Source: Arthrobacter sp. PGP41 | GTDB lineage: Bacteria; Actinomycetota; Actinomycetes; Actinomycetales; Micrococcaceae | Direction of reading: 5' to 3' | NCBI RefSeq assembly: GCF_002953935.1 | Contig: NZ_CP026514.1 | Location: forward strand, 186,001-250,000 | Length of the DNA: 64,000 bases | Part shown: in pieces, positions 26,967 to 34,807 of the stretch | Layout: each line of letters opens with the position of its first letter | Position numbering within the stretch: position 1 is the stretch's first letter | Translations under genes and position numbers: made by a program | The notes under the pieces: generated by a model | What the model saw: the letters and a program-made list of their open reading frames with translations, nothing else | Database searches by the model: none | Told to the model about the DNA's origin: nothing

Positions 26967-27386
26967 ATGCGCGAACTCATTCCCTCCGGTTCCCTCCGCG
27001 GGATGCTTCTGCCCCCCACCTATGGGCAGCATGTCACCCGCTCCACGGAGTTCACCGTCCTGTCCGTCGAAATCTGGTCCGCGGGATTGGTGGTCAACAT
27101 CCAACTGGCCTCCGACGGCGCTCCGGAGCCACGCATCATCCTCCAGGACCACTTCGGCACGAAGTACTCGTTCCGGGATTCCGCCACCCTGGGGTCGCGA
27201 AACCTCCAGGTGTTCACCCCAACGGTGCCCGCCGGAACCAGGAGCCTGACCATCAGGTCCGCCGACGATCCGGACGGCCGTCCGGTGGTGACCTTTGCGG
27301 TCCCCCTGATGGCCGTGCCGGAAGAACCTGAAACTTTACAGGACGGCGAATATCCCTCGGCGCCGGAACTCCGCCGCCCGGCTTGA
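26967..27386 (+). CDS. Uncharacterised 139-residue protein
   Basis: Not recognised. The chain has alternating beta-strand character (TVLSVEIWSAGLVVNIQLA, PRIILQDHFGTKYSFRDS, NLQVFTPTVPAGTRSLTIRS) with regular Asp/Gly turns, suggesting a single beta-sandwich domain. There is no signal peptide or membrane helix. The ribosome site CAGGAAAG precedes ATG 26967. The next gene starts 20 bases after its stop, so it may be cotranscribed with the SDR. Confidence 0.75.
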   Translation: MRELIPSGSLRGMLLPPTYGQHVTRSTEFTVLSVEIWSAGLVVNIQLASDGAPEPRIILQDHFGTKYSFRDSATLGSRNLQVFTPTVPAGTRSLTIRSADDPDGRPVVTFAVPLMAVPEEPETLQDGEYPSAPELRRPA

Positions 27387-27406
27387 CCCAACGAAAGGCT
27401 GCCACC

Positions 27407-28216
27407 ATGCAGGACACCGCAGGATTTGCCCCAAGCACCGCCATCGTTACCGGCTCGGACTCCGGCATTGGCAAGGCCACCGCCGTCGCCCTTGCCAGGG
27501 CGGGCATGGACGTGGGTGTCACCTGGCACTCAGACAAAGCCGGCGCCGAGGACACTGCAGAGGAAGTGCGCCGGCTGGGGCGCAGGGCGGTGGTGCGCCG
27601 GCTGGACACAACTGAGCTTCGCGATGCCGGGGCTGTCATCGACGAACTGGCGGACGAGCTGGGCGGTGTGGACGTCTTCGTCAATAATGCCGGGACCGGC
27701 GACGGCACCAAATTCCTGGACCTTGACGTCGGCACGTGGATGCGAACACTGGACACCAACCTCAACGGGGCTTTTGTTTGCCTGCAGGCCGCCGTCCGCC
27801 GAATGGTGCAGGCCGGCAAGGGCGGACGCCTGATTGCCGTCACCAGCGTGCATGAATTCCAGCCGCGGGTAGGTTCGTCCGCCTATGACGCGTCCAAGCA
27901 CGGCCTGGGCGGCCTGATGAAGACGCTGGCGCTCGAGCTTGCCGAACACGGCATCACGGCCAACAGCGTGGCGCCTGGCGAGATCGCCACTCCCATGACA
28001 GGGCAGGAAAACGAGGACCCCACCGCCAAGGACCGGCCCGGCGTGCCCCTGGGCAGGCCCGGTGACGCCCGGGAAATTGCCGCCGTCATCGCCTTCCTCG
28101 CTTCTGCCGGGTCCAGCTACGTCAACGGGGCATCGTGGGCGGTCGACGGCGGAATGCTGCAGATGGGGCCGCAGGCCGGCTCGCACATCACCAGCCACGA
28201 GTGGCGCGAGGGCTAG
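27407..28216 (+). CDS. SDR-family oxidoreductase
   Basis: A 269-residue short-chain dehydrogenase. The cofactor motif is VTGSDSGIGKATAVAL, the structural NNAGTGDG is intact, and the catalytic Tyr-x3-Lys is in SSAYDASKHGLGG with an upstream Ser (VTSVHE region). The C-terminus has the usual YVNGASWAVDGGML. It resembles glucose 1-dehydrogenase or 3-oxoacyl reductase types, but the substrate is open. ATG 27407 has AAAGG at 9 bases; a TTG at 27383 is an alternative start. Confidence 0.9.
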   Translation: MQDTAGFAPSTAIVTGSDSGIGKATAVALARAGMDVGVTWHSDKAGAEDTAEEVRRLGRRAVVRRLDTTELRDAGAVIDELADELGGVDVFVNNAGTGDGTKFLDLDVGTWMRTLDTNLNGAFVCLQAAVRRMVQAGKGGRLIAVTSVHEFQPRVGSSAYDASKHGLGGLMKTLALELAEHGITANSVAPGEIATPMTGQENEDPTAKDRPGVPLGRPGDAREIAAVIAFLASAGSSYVNGASWAVDGGMLQMGPQAGSHITSHEWREG

Positions 28217-28296
28217 GCCGGAGTGCTGGCCGGGCTCCGGTCCGCATTTCGGGCCTGGCAAGCCCTTTCCTGTTGCCTGCTGGCATGATGGAACGC

Positions 28297-29421
28297 ATGC
28301 GCATTCTTATTGCTCCGGATAAGTTCAAGGGTTCCCTGACCGCGGCCGAGGCGGCTGCTGCCATCGCCGAAGGTGCTTTGCGGGTCTACCCGGAGGCCGT
28401 CGCCACGCAGTTCCCCATTGCCGACGGGGGCGAGGGAACCTTGGAGGCGGCGGTGGCGGCGGGCTATGAAGAGCGCCTCAACGCCGTCGTGGGCCCCATC
28501 CTTGCGCCAATCGGCGCCGCGTGGGCCATCAGCAAGGCCGACGACGGCAGGGTCACCGCCGTCATTGAAACGGCCAAGGCCTCCGGCCTTGCGGAGATGG
28601 ATCCCACCCCGGCCAATGCCCTCCGGGCTCACAGCTACGGGTGCGGGCAGCTCATCGCGGCAGCCCTGGATGCCGGTGCCAACGAGATCGTGCTGGGCCT
28701 CGGCGGCTCGGCCATGACCGATGGCGGCAGCGGGGCATTGCGTGCCCTGGGCCTGAAGCCGCTGGACTCCGCAGGGAACGTGGTGCCCCTGGGCGGCGGT
28801 TCACTCGCGGACGTCGCCGCGCTGGACACGAGCGGGCTGGACCCCCGGCTTGCCGCCACAACCTTCCGCATCGCCGTCGACGTGCGCAACCCCCTTTATG
28901 GTCCCGAAGGTGCCGCGCACGTCTTCTCACCGCAGAAAGGCGCGGACGCGGACACCGCGGAACTCCTCGACGCCGGCCTCCGCAACTGGGCCTCCGTCCT
29001 GCGCGAAGCCACGGGCCGGGACGTTAACGTCCCCGGGGCGGGCGCCGCCGGCGGCTTCCCGGCGTCGTTCCTTGCCTTCACCGACGCCGCGCTCGAAGGC
29101 GGCTTCTCGCTGGTTGCCGGGCTCACCGGGCTGGCCGGACAGCTACGTGAGGCGGACCTGGTCATCACCGGCGAAGGATCCATGGACTCGCAGTCCCTGA
29201 CCGGAAAAGCACCCATTGCGCTCGCGGATGCAGCCCGGGAGCGCGGGATTCCCGTGATCGTAGTGGCCGGCAGGATCCTGGTCACGCCTGAAGAACTCGC
29301 CGAACACGGTGTGGTGGCTGCCGCGCAGCTGCTGGACGTGGCGCCCAGCCCGCAGGACGCGATCGGAAACGCCGCCAAGTACCTGGCCTGGGCAACCAGC
29401 CAGGTACTCGAAGGCGCCTAA
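28297..29421 (+). CDS. Glycerate kinase
   Basis: A 374-residue member of glycerate kinase family 1. It opens with the diagnostic MRILIAPDKFKGSLTAAEAA and has FPIADGGEGTLEA, the GLGGSAMTDGGSGALRALG phosphate loop region and the late VITGEGSMDSQSLTGKAP. It phosphorylates D-glycerate, a product of glyoxylate and glycine metabolism. ATG 28297 fits the family start; in-frame ATGs at 28285 and 28288 are possible. It is on the same strand as the SDR, with an 80-base gap. Confidence 0.93.
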   Translation: MRILIAPDKFKGSLTAAEAAAAIAEGALRVYPEAVATQFPIADGGEGTLEAAVAAGYEERLNAVVGPILAPIGAAWAISKADDGRVTAVIETAKASGLAEMDPTPANALRAHSYGCGQLIAAALDAGANEIVLGLGGSAMTDGGSGALRALGLKPLDSAGNVVPLGGGSLADVAALDTSGLDPRLAATTFRIAVDVRNPLYGPEGAAHVFSPQKGADADTAELLDAGLRNWASVLREATGRDVNVPGAGAAGGFPASFLAFTDAALEGGFSLVAGLTGLAGQLREADLVITGEGSMDSQSLTGKAPIALADAARERGIPVIVVAGRILVTPEELAEHGVVAAAQLLDVAPSPQDAIGNAAKYLAWATSQVLEGA

Positions 29422-29514
29422 GGGCGAAACGATGGTGTTGTGCGGTGCCGGCGCAACCAGCAGGGGCGGTTCCCATGATGGTTCGCCGGCGGGTTCCTTT
29501 CGGTGCTGCCTGGC

Positions 29515-30180
29515 TTAGGTGCCGGTCTCGTAATGCGGCTCGGCAACGGGTTTAGACTCGGGTGATCCCTTTTCCCGCAGGTAGACGGATGCGCCTACCA
29601 GGACGGCGACGGCCAGGAACTCGCTCTGCCAGTTCTGGAAGGACTCAAACCAAAAACGGCTGGTGCCTACGTATTGAAGCACGCTGATGCCGGCCTCCCC
29701 GTGGCTTTGCTGTTCCTCGTTGTAGGCCGCGGCGCCGCCCAGGGCGTGCGCGGTGAACGAGGCCAGGAACAGCAGGAACAGGAGGATGGACAGCGAGTGC
29801 TCATAAATCTTGAGGACTGCGCCGCCGCGCTTCACCGGCCAGGGGGTGGCCTTCTTGATGGCCGCCTGGCGCGGGTCCTCATCCTGGGGCGAATCCTTGC
29901 CCACGGGCTTGGATTCGGAAGAGCCCTTCTGGAACAGGAAAACAGTCAGGACCACGTACATGGCCATTTGCAGGAACTCCGATTCCCAGTTCTCAAAGGT
30001 GGCCTCGACGAATTCGCCCGTAGCCAGGAATTCGAATACTGAGACTGCGGCTTCCCCGTGCGCCTGCTGCTCCTGGCTGTAGTTCGCCGCCCCAGTCAGG
30101 ATCATGCCGCTGAAGAAGACGAGGAAGAGGCCGGCATTCGCCAGCAACAGCCCGTGTTCCCTCATCCATTTGGTGCTCAT
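29515..30180 (-). CDS. DUF6766-like membrane protein with internal duplication
   Basis: A 221-residue protein with four predicted membrane helices. Two halves repeat the same plan: a helix, a loop with EEQQSHGEAGISV or QEQQAHGEAAVSV, then F.NW.SEFL followed by a helix and a KGS.ESKPV tail. The repeat units cover roughly residues 30-95 and 150-215. The family is common in soil bacteria and has no established role. ATG 30180 is two bases after the stop of the DUF6328-like gene, so both are in one transcript. Confidence 0.85.
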   Translation of the reverse strand: MSTKWMREHGLLLANAGLFLVFFSGMILTGAANYSQEQQAHGEAAVSVFEFLATGEFVEATFENWESEFLQMAMYVVLTVFLFQKGSSESKPVGKDSPQDEDPRQAAIKKATPWPVKRGGAVLKIYEHSLSILLFLLFLASFTAHALGGAAAYNEEQQSHGEAGISVLQYVGTSRFWFESFQNWQSEFLAVAVLVGASVYLREKGSPESKPVAEPHYETGT

Positions 30181-30182
30181 TG

Positions 30183-30704
30183 TCAGCCTTCCTTCAAGCC
30201 ATGAGGCGCCGTGTCTTCGGTGGCGCGCCTGTTCAGGTGGATGGGGATGTAGACCAGCAGGACCACCATTACTGCCATCAACGCCCCGCCGGCTGTAAGG
30301 CCGGCCGAGCGGCCGGCGGCCACATCGAAGACCAGCGCAGCCGTACCTGCGCTCAGGAGCGCGATTCCGGCAAGGGTGATCTTGGCGATCGAATCCCCGC
30401 TGGACACGAGCGTCTCCTTGAGCCGCTTCCGGAACAGCCGGCGGTGCACGCTCACCGGCAGGAGAATGAGTGCTGTGGTCAGCGCCGCGATCACCACGTT
30501 GCCCAGGTAAAGGGTGACCTGGAAATCGTCGAGATCCGCAAACCGCTGCTGGAAGGGGAGGGTCAGCAGGAAGGCGGCAAGGATCTGCACGCCCATCTGC
30601 AACACCCGCAACTCCTGCAGCAGTTCTGCCCAGTTGCGGTCCAGTTGTTCCTCGCGGGTCTCGTTCCGGCCCGATGGGCCTGTGTAATCCTCCACCCCTG
30701 ACAT
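30183..30704 (-). CDS. DUF6328-like membrane protein
   Basis: A 173-residue protein with a hydrophilic, charged N-terminus (ETREEQLDRNWAELLQELRV) and four hydrophobic segments beginning MGVQILAAFLLTLPFQQRF, the hallmark of DUF6328 as I recall it. The start at 30704 has GGAGAGG; 89 more codons upstream are open but run into the divergent promoter region. No transported substrate can be named. It forms a two-gene unit with the DUF6766-like gene downstream. Confidence 0.85.
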   Translation of the reverse strand: MSGVEDYTGPSGRNETREEQLDRNWAELLQELRVLQMGVQILAAFLLTLPFQQRFADLDDFQVTLYLGNVVIAALTTALILLPVSVHRRLFRKRLKETLVSSGDSIAKITLAGIALLSAGTAALVFDVAAGRSAGLTAGGALMAVMVVLLVYIPIHLNRRATEDTAPHGLKEG

Positions 30705-30796
30705 TGCCTCTCCTTCCCCTGCTAGCCTCCTTGTTCTCTTTCTACTCTTCCCGTATCCAGAAACAAGGCCGGCGTTGCACCCGTCCCGGCATTTGG

Positions 30797-30810
30797 TAAG
30801 TTTACTGATT
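30797..30810 (+). promoter_or_regulatory. GTAAGyATrCT-type motif, copy C
   Basis: GTAAGTTTACTGAT lies in the divergent region between the DUF6328-like gene (start 30704) and the SDR gene (start 30915). It ends with the same CTGAT as copy A (20538, minus). Confidence 0.45.
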
Positions 30811-30914
30811 ATATTCGCACCGAACGGTGGACTTTGCTCCTCCGGCCGGGATAGCTTCGAAGGACCGGTGCATAGCGGGGCTCTTCGAAAACCGACACAG
30901 TAAGCAGGCGGACT

Positions 30915-31814
30915 ATGAGCGACACAGGCAAGCAGACAGACCAGCCAAAGGATCCCCGCGGCGGCTACCACTCAGGCCCGTTCCCGGAGCAGGAACAGAA
31001 GCAGCCCGGCCTCACGGCGCCGATGGAACCCAAGCCTGACCACGGCGAACTGAGCTACGAGGGACACGGGAAGCTCCAGGGCAAGGCGGCCCTCATCACG
31101 GGCGGTGATTCCGGAATCGGCAAGGCCGCGGCCATCGCCTTTGCCCGTGAAGGCGCTGATGTGGCCATCTCCTACCTGCCCGAAGAGGAGGAAGACGCGC
31201 AGGACACCGCGGACTGGATCCGCAAAGCCGGGCAGCGGGTCCTCCTGTTTGCCGGAGACGGCCGGGAAGAGGAATTCAGTACGCGCATTGCAGAGGAGAC
31301 CGTGTCCGGGTTCGGGCGGCTGGACGTGGTGGTGCTCAATGCGGCCTACCAGAAGAACCGCGAGAGCCTGGAATCCCTGCCCACCGAGGAGTTCGACCGC
31401 GTCTTCAAGACCAACCTGTACTCGCTCCTCTGGACCGCGCGGGCAGCCGTCCCGCACCTCAAGCCGGGGGCGTCCATCATCACCACGGCATCGATCCAGG
31501 CCTTCAACCCGTCGCCGGGCCTCATTGACTACGCCATGACCAAGGCCGCCCAGGTGGCGTTCACCAAGGCGCTCGCGCAGGAACTCGGTCCCAAGGGCAT
31601 CCGCGTTAACGCCGTGGCTCCCGGCCCCATCTGGACCCCCTTGATCCCGGCAACGGAGTGGCCGGAGAAGCTCCCGAAATTCGGCCAGGACACCCCGTTG
31701 GAGCGGGCCGGCCAACCGGCCGAGCTTGCCGCGGCGTATGTACTGCTGGCCTCCGAGGACGGCTCCTACATTTCGGGGGCAGTCCTGCCGGTAACCGGGG
31801 GCAAGGGGCTCTAG
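30915..31814 (+). CDS. SDR oxidoreductase, general-stress type (YghA/GSP39-like)
   Basis: A 299-residue SDR with the hydrophilic N-terminal extension (about 45 residues, with PKPDHGELSYEGHGKLQGKAALITGG in part) typical of the YghA/YhxD/general stress protein 39 group. The cofactor site is ITGGDSGIGKAAAIAF, and the catalytic Tyr-x3-Lys is in LIDYAMTKAAQVAF. The NAG motif is NAAYQ, normal for this group. The redox substrate is unknown; homologues in Bacillus belong to the general stress regulon. The ribosome site AGGCGG precedes ATG 30915. It is followed by a disordered small protein. Confidence 0.9.
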   Translation: MSDTGKQTDQPKDPRGGYHSGPFPEQEQKQPGLTAPMEPKPDHGELSYEGHGKLQGKAALITGGDSGIGKAAAIAFAREGADVAISYLPEEEEDAQDTADWIRKAGQRVLLFAGDGREEEFSTRIAEETVSGFGRLDVVVLNAAYQKNRESLESLPTEEFDRVFKTNLYSLLWTARAAVPHLKPGASIITTASIQAFNPSPGLIDYAMTKAAQVAFTKALAQELGPKGIRVNAVAPGPIWTPLIPATEWPEKLPKFGQDTPLERAGQPAELAAAYVLLASEDGSYISGAVLPVTGGKGL

Positions 31815-31841
31815 GCTAGGGCCCCACGGCGTACGTGACCA

Positions 31842-31855
31842 GTAAGCCAGCTTCA
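31842..31855 (+). promoter_or_regulatory. GTAAGC..GCTT motif, copy F
   Basis: GTAAGCCAGCTTCA keeps both half-sites (GTAAGC and GCTT) and is 38 bases upstream of the small disordered-protein gene at 31894. This is the same distance as copy E from its gene at 52225. Confidence 0.35.
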
Positions 31856-31893
31856 TCAGACCACTTCATCCGAACAGACAACAGGAGGAAACC

Positions 31894-32232
31894 ATGACGC
31901 AGGAAAACCAGCACGCGCAGCCCGAAACGGACCCGGGCGGCTACGGCACGCCCACGGCCGAGCAGGAAATGGGCGGGGCCCAGGCCGCTTCAGGCGACGC
32001 CGAAACCAACGAGCCCCAGGCGGATGCCGGCGGGGATCCGGTACCCCACGACATGGACCTTCCCTCCAGCGCCGCTGAGATCGACGAGTCCAACGATGAC
32101 TCCCAGGGGTCCGCTCCGGTCTCGTCCGAACCGGGGCAGGAAGCTGCCGGAATTCCGGACGGCAGCGGCAATGACCTGCCCCGGGAAAAGTCGCCGAAAG
32201 ACGACGACGGCGAGGAGTTCAGCGCCGGATAG
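31894..32232 (+). CDS. Acidic disordered protein, 112 residues
   Basis: An Asp/Glu/Gly/Pro/Ser/Gln-rich chain (MTQENQHAQPETDPGGYGTP..) without Cys, aromatic core or membrane segment; it resembles the proteins at 20039 and 20608 in composition (repeated DES.DDS, PGQEAAG). ATG 31894 has a perfect AGGAGG. It lies 79 bases after the general-stress SDR. A hydrophilin-like stress role is a guess from composition and neighbours. Confidence 0.72.
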   Translation: MTQENQHAQPETDPGGYGTPTAEQEMGGAQAASGDAETNEPQADAGGDPVPHDMDLPSSAAEIDESNDDSQGSAPVSSEPGQEAAGIPDGSGNDLPREKSPKDDDGEEFSAG

Positions 32233-32430
32233 CACGTTCCGAGGCCGTCCGCGGCGGCTGCCCGGAGCCTTGGGAAAGTTCGTTTGAATGGAGGCCTCCG
32301 CCCCGTGGTTCCCCGGGAACCGCAGGGCGGAGGCCTCCCGCGTGCCGGGCATAGATCCGCATGATGTGGGTACAGGACAGAGCGGACCCCAATCGCCAAT
32401 TCATGCCGGGTGCAGGCCAGGAGGTGGGCT

Positions 32431-32922
32431 GTGAGCAGGAGATCATCAGAACAGTGGGCACGGCGCGTTGACGGGCAGGCTGGCGTGGAAGTGGACGTCC
32501 TGCTGCCCACATGCAACCGTCCGGCGGAACTTGCCGTAACCCTTGCGGGCCTTGCCGCGCAGGCCGAGCCCGCGTTCGCCGTCGTCATCAGTGACCAATC
32601 AACCGGCAGCCCGGGCTGGGAGCATCCTGCCGCTGCAGCCATGGTGCGCGTACTCCAGGCTCAGGGCCGGTCCCTCACCCTCCTCCGCCACCTGCCGTGC
32701 CGTGGCCTGGCAGAACACCGCCAGTTCCTGCTGGATCACTCCACTGCCGAAAAGTGCCTCTTCCTTGACGACGACGTGTGGCTGGAACCCGGAGCGTTGG
32801 AGCGGTTTGGAGGTGCCGGCATCCTGCCCTCCGGGGCTGTCCATCTGGAGTCGCCCACCACGGTGACCGAGAGGCAGGTGGAGGCGTACGACGTCGTGCT
32901 GGGGGAGGAGCAGGCAGGCTGA
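32431..32922 (+). CDS. Glycosyltransferase family 2, apparently internally deleted
   Basis: A 163-residue protein. The start GTG 32431 has AGGAGG. The N-terminal GT2 fold is recognisable: VDVLLPTCNRPAELAVTLAGL, SDQS.GSPGWEHPAAAAMVR, and FLDDDVWLEPGALERF with the DDD metal motif. The chain then passes directly into GGAGILPSGAVHLESPTTVTERQ, which I recall as the very C-terminus of full-length homologues of roughly 270-300 residues. About 110 residues between the DDD motif and the tail are missing, with the frame kept. The acceptor-binding half is thus absent and the protein is probably inactive. The frame-preserving loss could be a natural deletion or an assembly artefact. Confidence 0.7.
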   Translation: MSRRSSEQWARRVDGQAGVEVDVLLPTCNRPAELAVTLAGLAAQAEPAFAVVISDQSTGSPGWEHPAAAAMVRVLQAQGRSLTLLRHLPCRGLAEHRQFLLDHSTAEKCLFLDDDVWLEPGALERFGGAGILPSGAVHLESPTTVTERQVEAYDVVLGEEQAG

Positions 32923-33014
32923 CTACGCATGCACCCCCTTTCAACCGGGCGGGGGAGTATTCTTAGAAGACAGGTTTTGCAGTAGGCCGGAGCGCTTCAA
33001 CCAAGGCGTGGATC

Positions 33015-33917
33015 ATGGCCGCTGAACCCACAGGACAGCTCGGCTGGGGACCCTTTCCAGTACCCCCGGAACAGGTATTTGACAGTAAGGACGTCGAAAC
33101 CTACCTCTGGGACGTCACCCGTGACTTCATGGCGGACATCAAGGGTGAACAGCGCGGCATCAGCTGGGCAGCAACCCTTTTCCGCCTGGGCCAGGCCCGC
33201 ACCGTCGCCGCAGGAACGGAAAAGGCGCGCGAGGCTGACCTGGAACAGTGCTCATTCGCCGACGGTCCGGTCATGGAGGCCATCCGCAGCGGGGAGTTCG
33301 TGCTGTTGTCCGATGTCAGCCGGGACCGGCGCTGGCCAGGGTACTCGAATGCGGCCGCCGGCCACGGGGTGCAGTCGCTCCTCGCCATGCCCATCGCGTC
33401 CGAGGGCGCAACAAGCGCCGCCATCAACCTGTACGCGGCCTTTCCCCACACGTTCACAAGTGACGACCTCCTCCGCAGCAGGAACTACGCCCGTCAGGTG
33501 GCGCGGGCGCTGCGCGTAGTGGTGCGGGTGGCCGAGCGCGCCGAGGCGACGGCGGGGATCGCCGTCGTGCAAAGTTCCCTGGTCCTGGTGGACCTGGCGG
33601 TGCGCAGCCTCATGGATGAGTACGGGCTAAGCCGCGAGGGGGCCCTTCGATTCCTGCAGACACAGGCCCTGCACCATGAACTTGACCTGCGCGATGCCGC
33701 CCTTAGCGTTGTTGCACCCGGCTCCGCCCGGGAGAGCCCCAGGGCCGGGGATTCCGGCAGGGAGCCCACGGGGCTGAGGCAGGGAACGCCCGACGGCGTA
33801 GCGGACTTCCGCCTGCTGCCTCCTGCCGAGCTGGACCAGCAGGCGGAAGCACCCCATGGCCGGCAGGCCGGACGGGGTGAGGACACACCTCATCCCGCGG
33901 AAGGGAGGACGGCATGA
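33015..33917 (+). CDS. GAF-ANTAR domain protein
   Basis: A 300-residue cytosolic protein. Residues about 20-165 form a GAF domain (QCSFADGPVMEAIRSGEFVLLSDV, SLLAMPIASEGATSAAINLY). Residues about 180-235 match an ANTAR RNA-binding domain (VVQSSLVLVDLAVRSLMDEYGLSREGALRFL), which binds paired hairpins to cause antitermination. The C-terminal 70 residues are disordered. Its stop overlaps the next start by ATGA. The ligand of the GAF domain and RNA targets are unknown. An obvious paired hairpin target was not found next to it. Confidence 0.85.
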   Translation: MAAEPTGQLGWGPFPVPPEQVFDSKDVETYLWDVTRDFMADIKGEQRGISWAATLFRLGQARTVAAGTEKAREADLEQCSFADGPVMEAIRSGEFVLLSDVSRDRRWPGYSNAAAGHGVQSLLAMPIASEGATSAAINLYAAFPHTFTSDDLLRSRNYARQVARALRVVVRVAERAEATAGIAVVQSSLVLVDLAVRSLMDEYGLSREGALRFLQTQALHHELDLRDAALSVVAPGSARESPRAGDSGREPTGLRQGTPDGVADFRLLPPAELDQQAEAPHGRQAGRGEDTPHPAEGRTA

Positions 33918-34807
33918 CCGCGCAGAAGCACGAGGAGCCGGCGTCGGGAGCCGTACAGCATCCCTGGCACCGCTTTGTGGCGCTCGGCGACTCGTTCACC
34001 GAGGGGGTGGGGGATCCCGAGCCGGAGAACCAGGGCGGGCTGCGGGGCTGGGCCGACCGCGTGGCCGAGGAACTCAGCGTTGGCCAGCCGGGTTTTGCCT
34101 ACGCCAACCTCGCGATCCGGGGCCAGCGGCTGCGGGAGATCCTGGATCAGCAGGTGGGCCCGGCATTGGCCGCGAAACCTGACCTGGTGACGCTCTCCGC
34201 AGGTGGAAACGACATTGTGTTCCGCCGCAGCGACCCGGACAAGCTGGCCGAGAAGATCGACGCCGGGGTGGAGCAACTCGCCCGCTCCGGGGCCACCGTG
34301 GTCCTTTTCGCCGGTCCCGATTGGGGCGCCACCCCGGTCTTCGGCCAGATACGCGGCAAGGTGGCCATCTTCAACGAGAACCTGCACATAGTGGCCGCCC
34401 GGCACAACGCCGTCATGGTGGACCTGTGGTGCCTGCGCGACCTCACGAAACCAGGCATGTGGGATCCTGACCGCCTGCATTTCTCTCCGCTGGGCCACCA
34501 CACCATAGCCATAGGGGTGCTGGAGGCCCTGGCCGTTCCCCACAGCCTTGAACCGTTGCGGCCCAAGGCGCTCCCGCCCCGCAGCTGGAAGGAAGCCCGG
34601 GCCGAGGACCTGGCCTGGGCACGTGAATACCTTGTTCCCTGGGCGATCCGCCAGGTCAGGCACCCAGCGGCGGTCCCGTTGGCTCCCAAACGGCCCCAGC
34701 CAGGACCGGTGTTCGGGCACGGGCGTTTCCCTGCCGGCCATCCGGCAGGCCTGCCCGCCGAGCTCCTGTCCCTGAAGGCCGGGCCCCTTCCCGTGAAGAA
34801 GGCCTAG
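33914..34807 (+). CDS. SGNH/GDSL-family hydrolase
   Basis: A 297-residue hydrolase with block I FVALGDSFTEGVGDPEPEN (nucleophile Ser), block II Gly in the following loop, block III GGNDIVFRRS and block V DRLHFSPLGHHTIA (Asp and His). No signal peptide is present, so it acts in the cytosol or leaves by another route. It could be an esterase or lipase. The start overlaps the ANTAR gene stop (ATGA). Its own stop shares the palindrome CTAG with the stop of the convergent permease gene. Confidence 0.9.
   Translation: MTAQKHEEPASGAVQHPWHRFVALGDSFTEGVGDPEPENQGGLRGWADRVAEELSVGQPGFAYANLAIRGQRLREILDQQVGPALAAKPDLVTLSAGGNDIVFRRSDPDKLAEKIDAGVEQLARSGATVVLFAGPDWGATPVFGQIRGKVAIFNENLHIVAARHNAVMVDLWCLRDLTKPGMWDPDRLHFSPLGHHTIAIGVLEALAVPHSLEPLRPKALPPRSWKEARAEDLAWAREYLVPWAIRQVRHPAAVPLAPKRPQPGPVFGHGRFPAGHPAGLPAELLSLKAGPLPVKKA

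Noticed and set aside
32941..33014. Possible seventh copy of the GTAAG..CTTAG motif (GTATTCTTAGAAG)
   Set aside because: Only the right half-site matches; the left half and the spacing do not fit.
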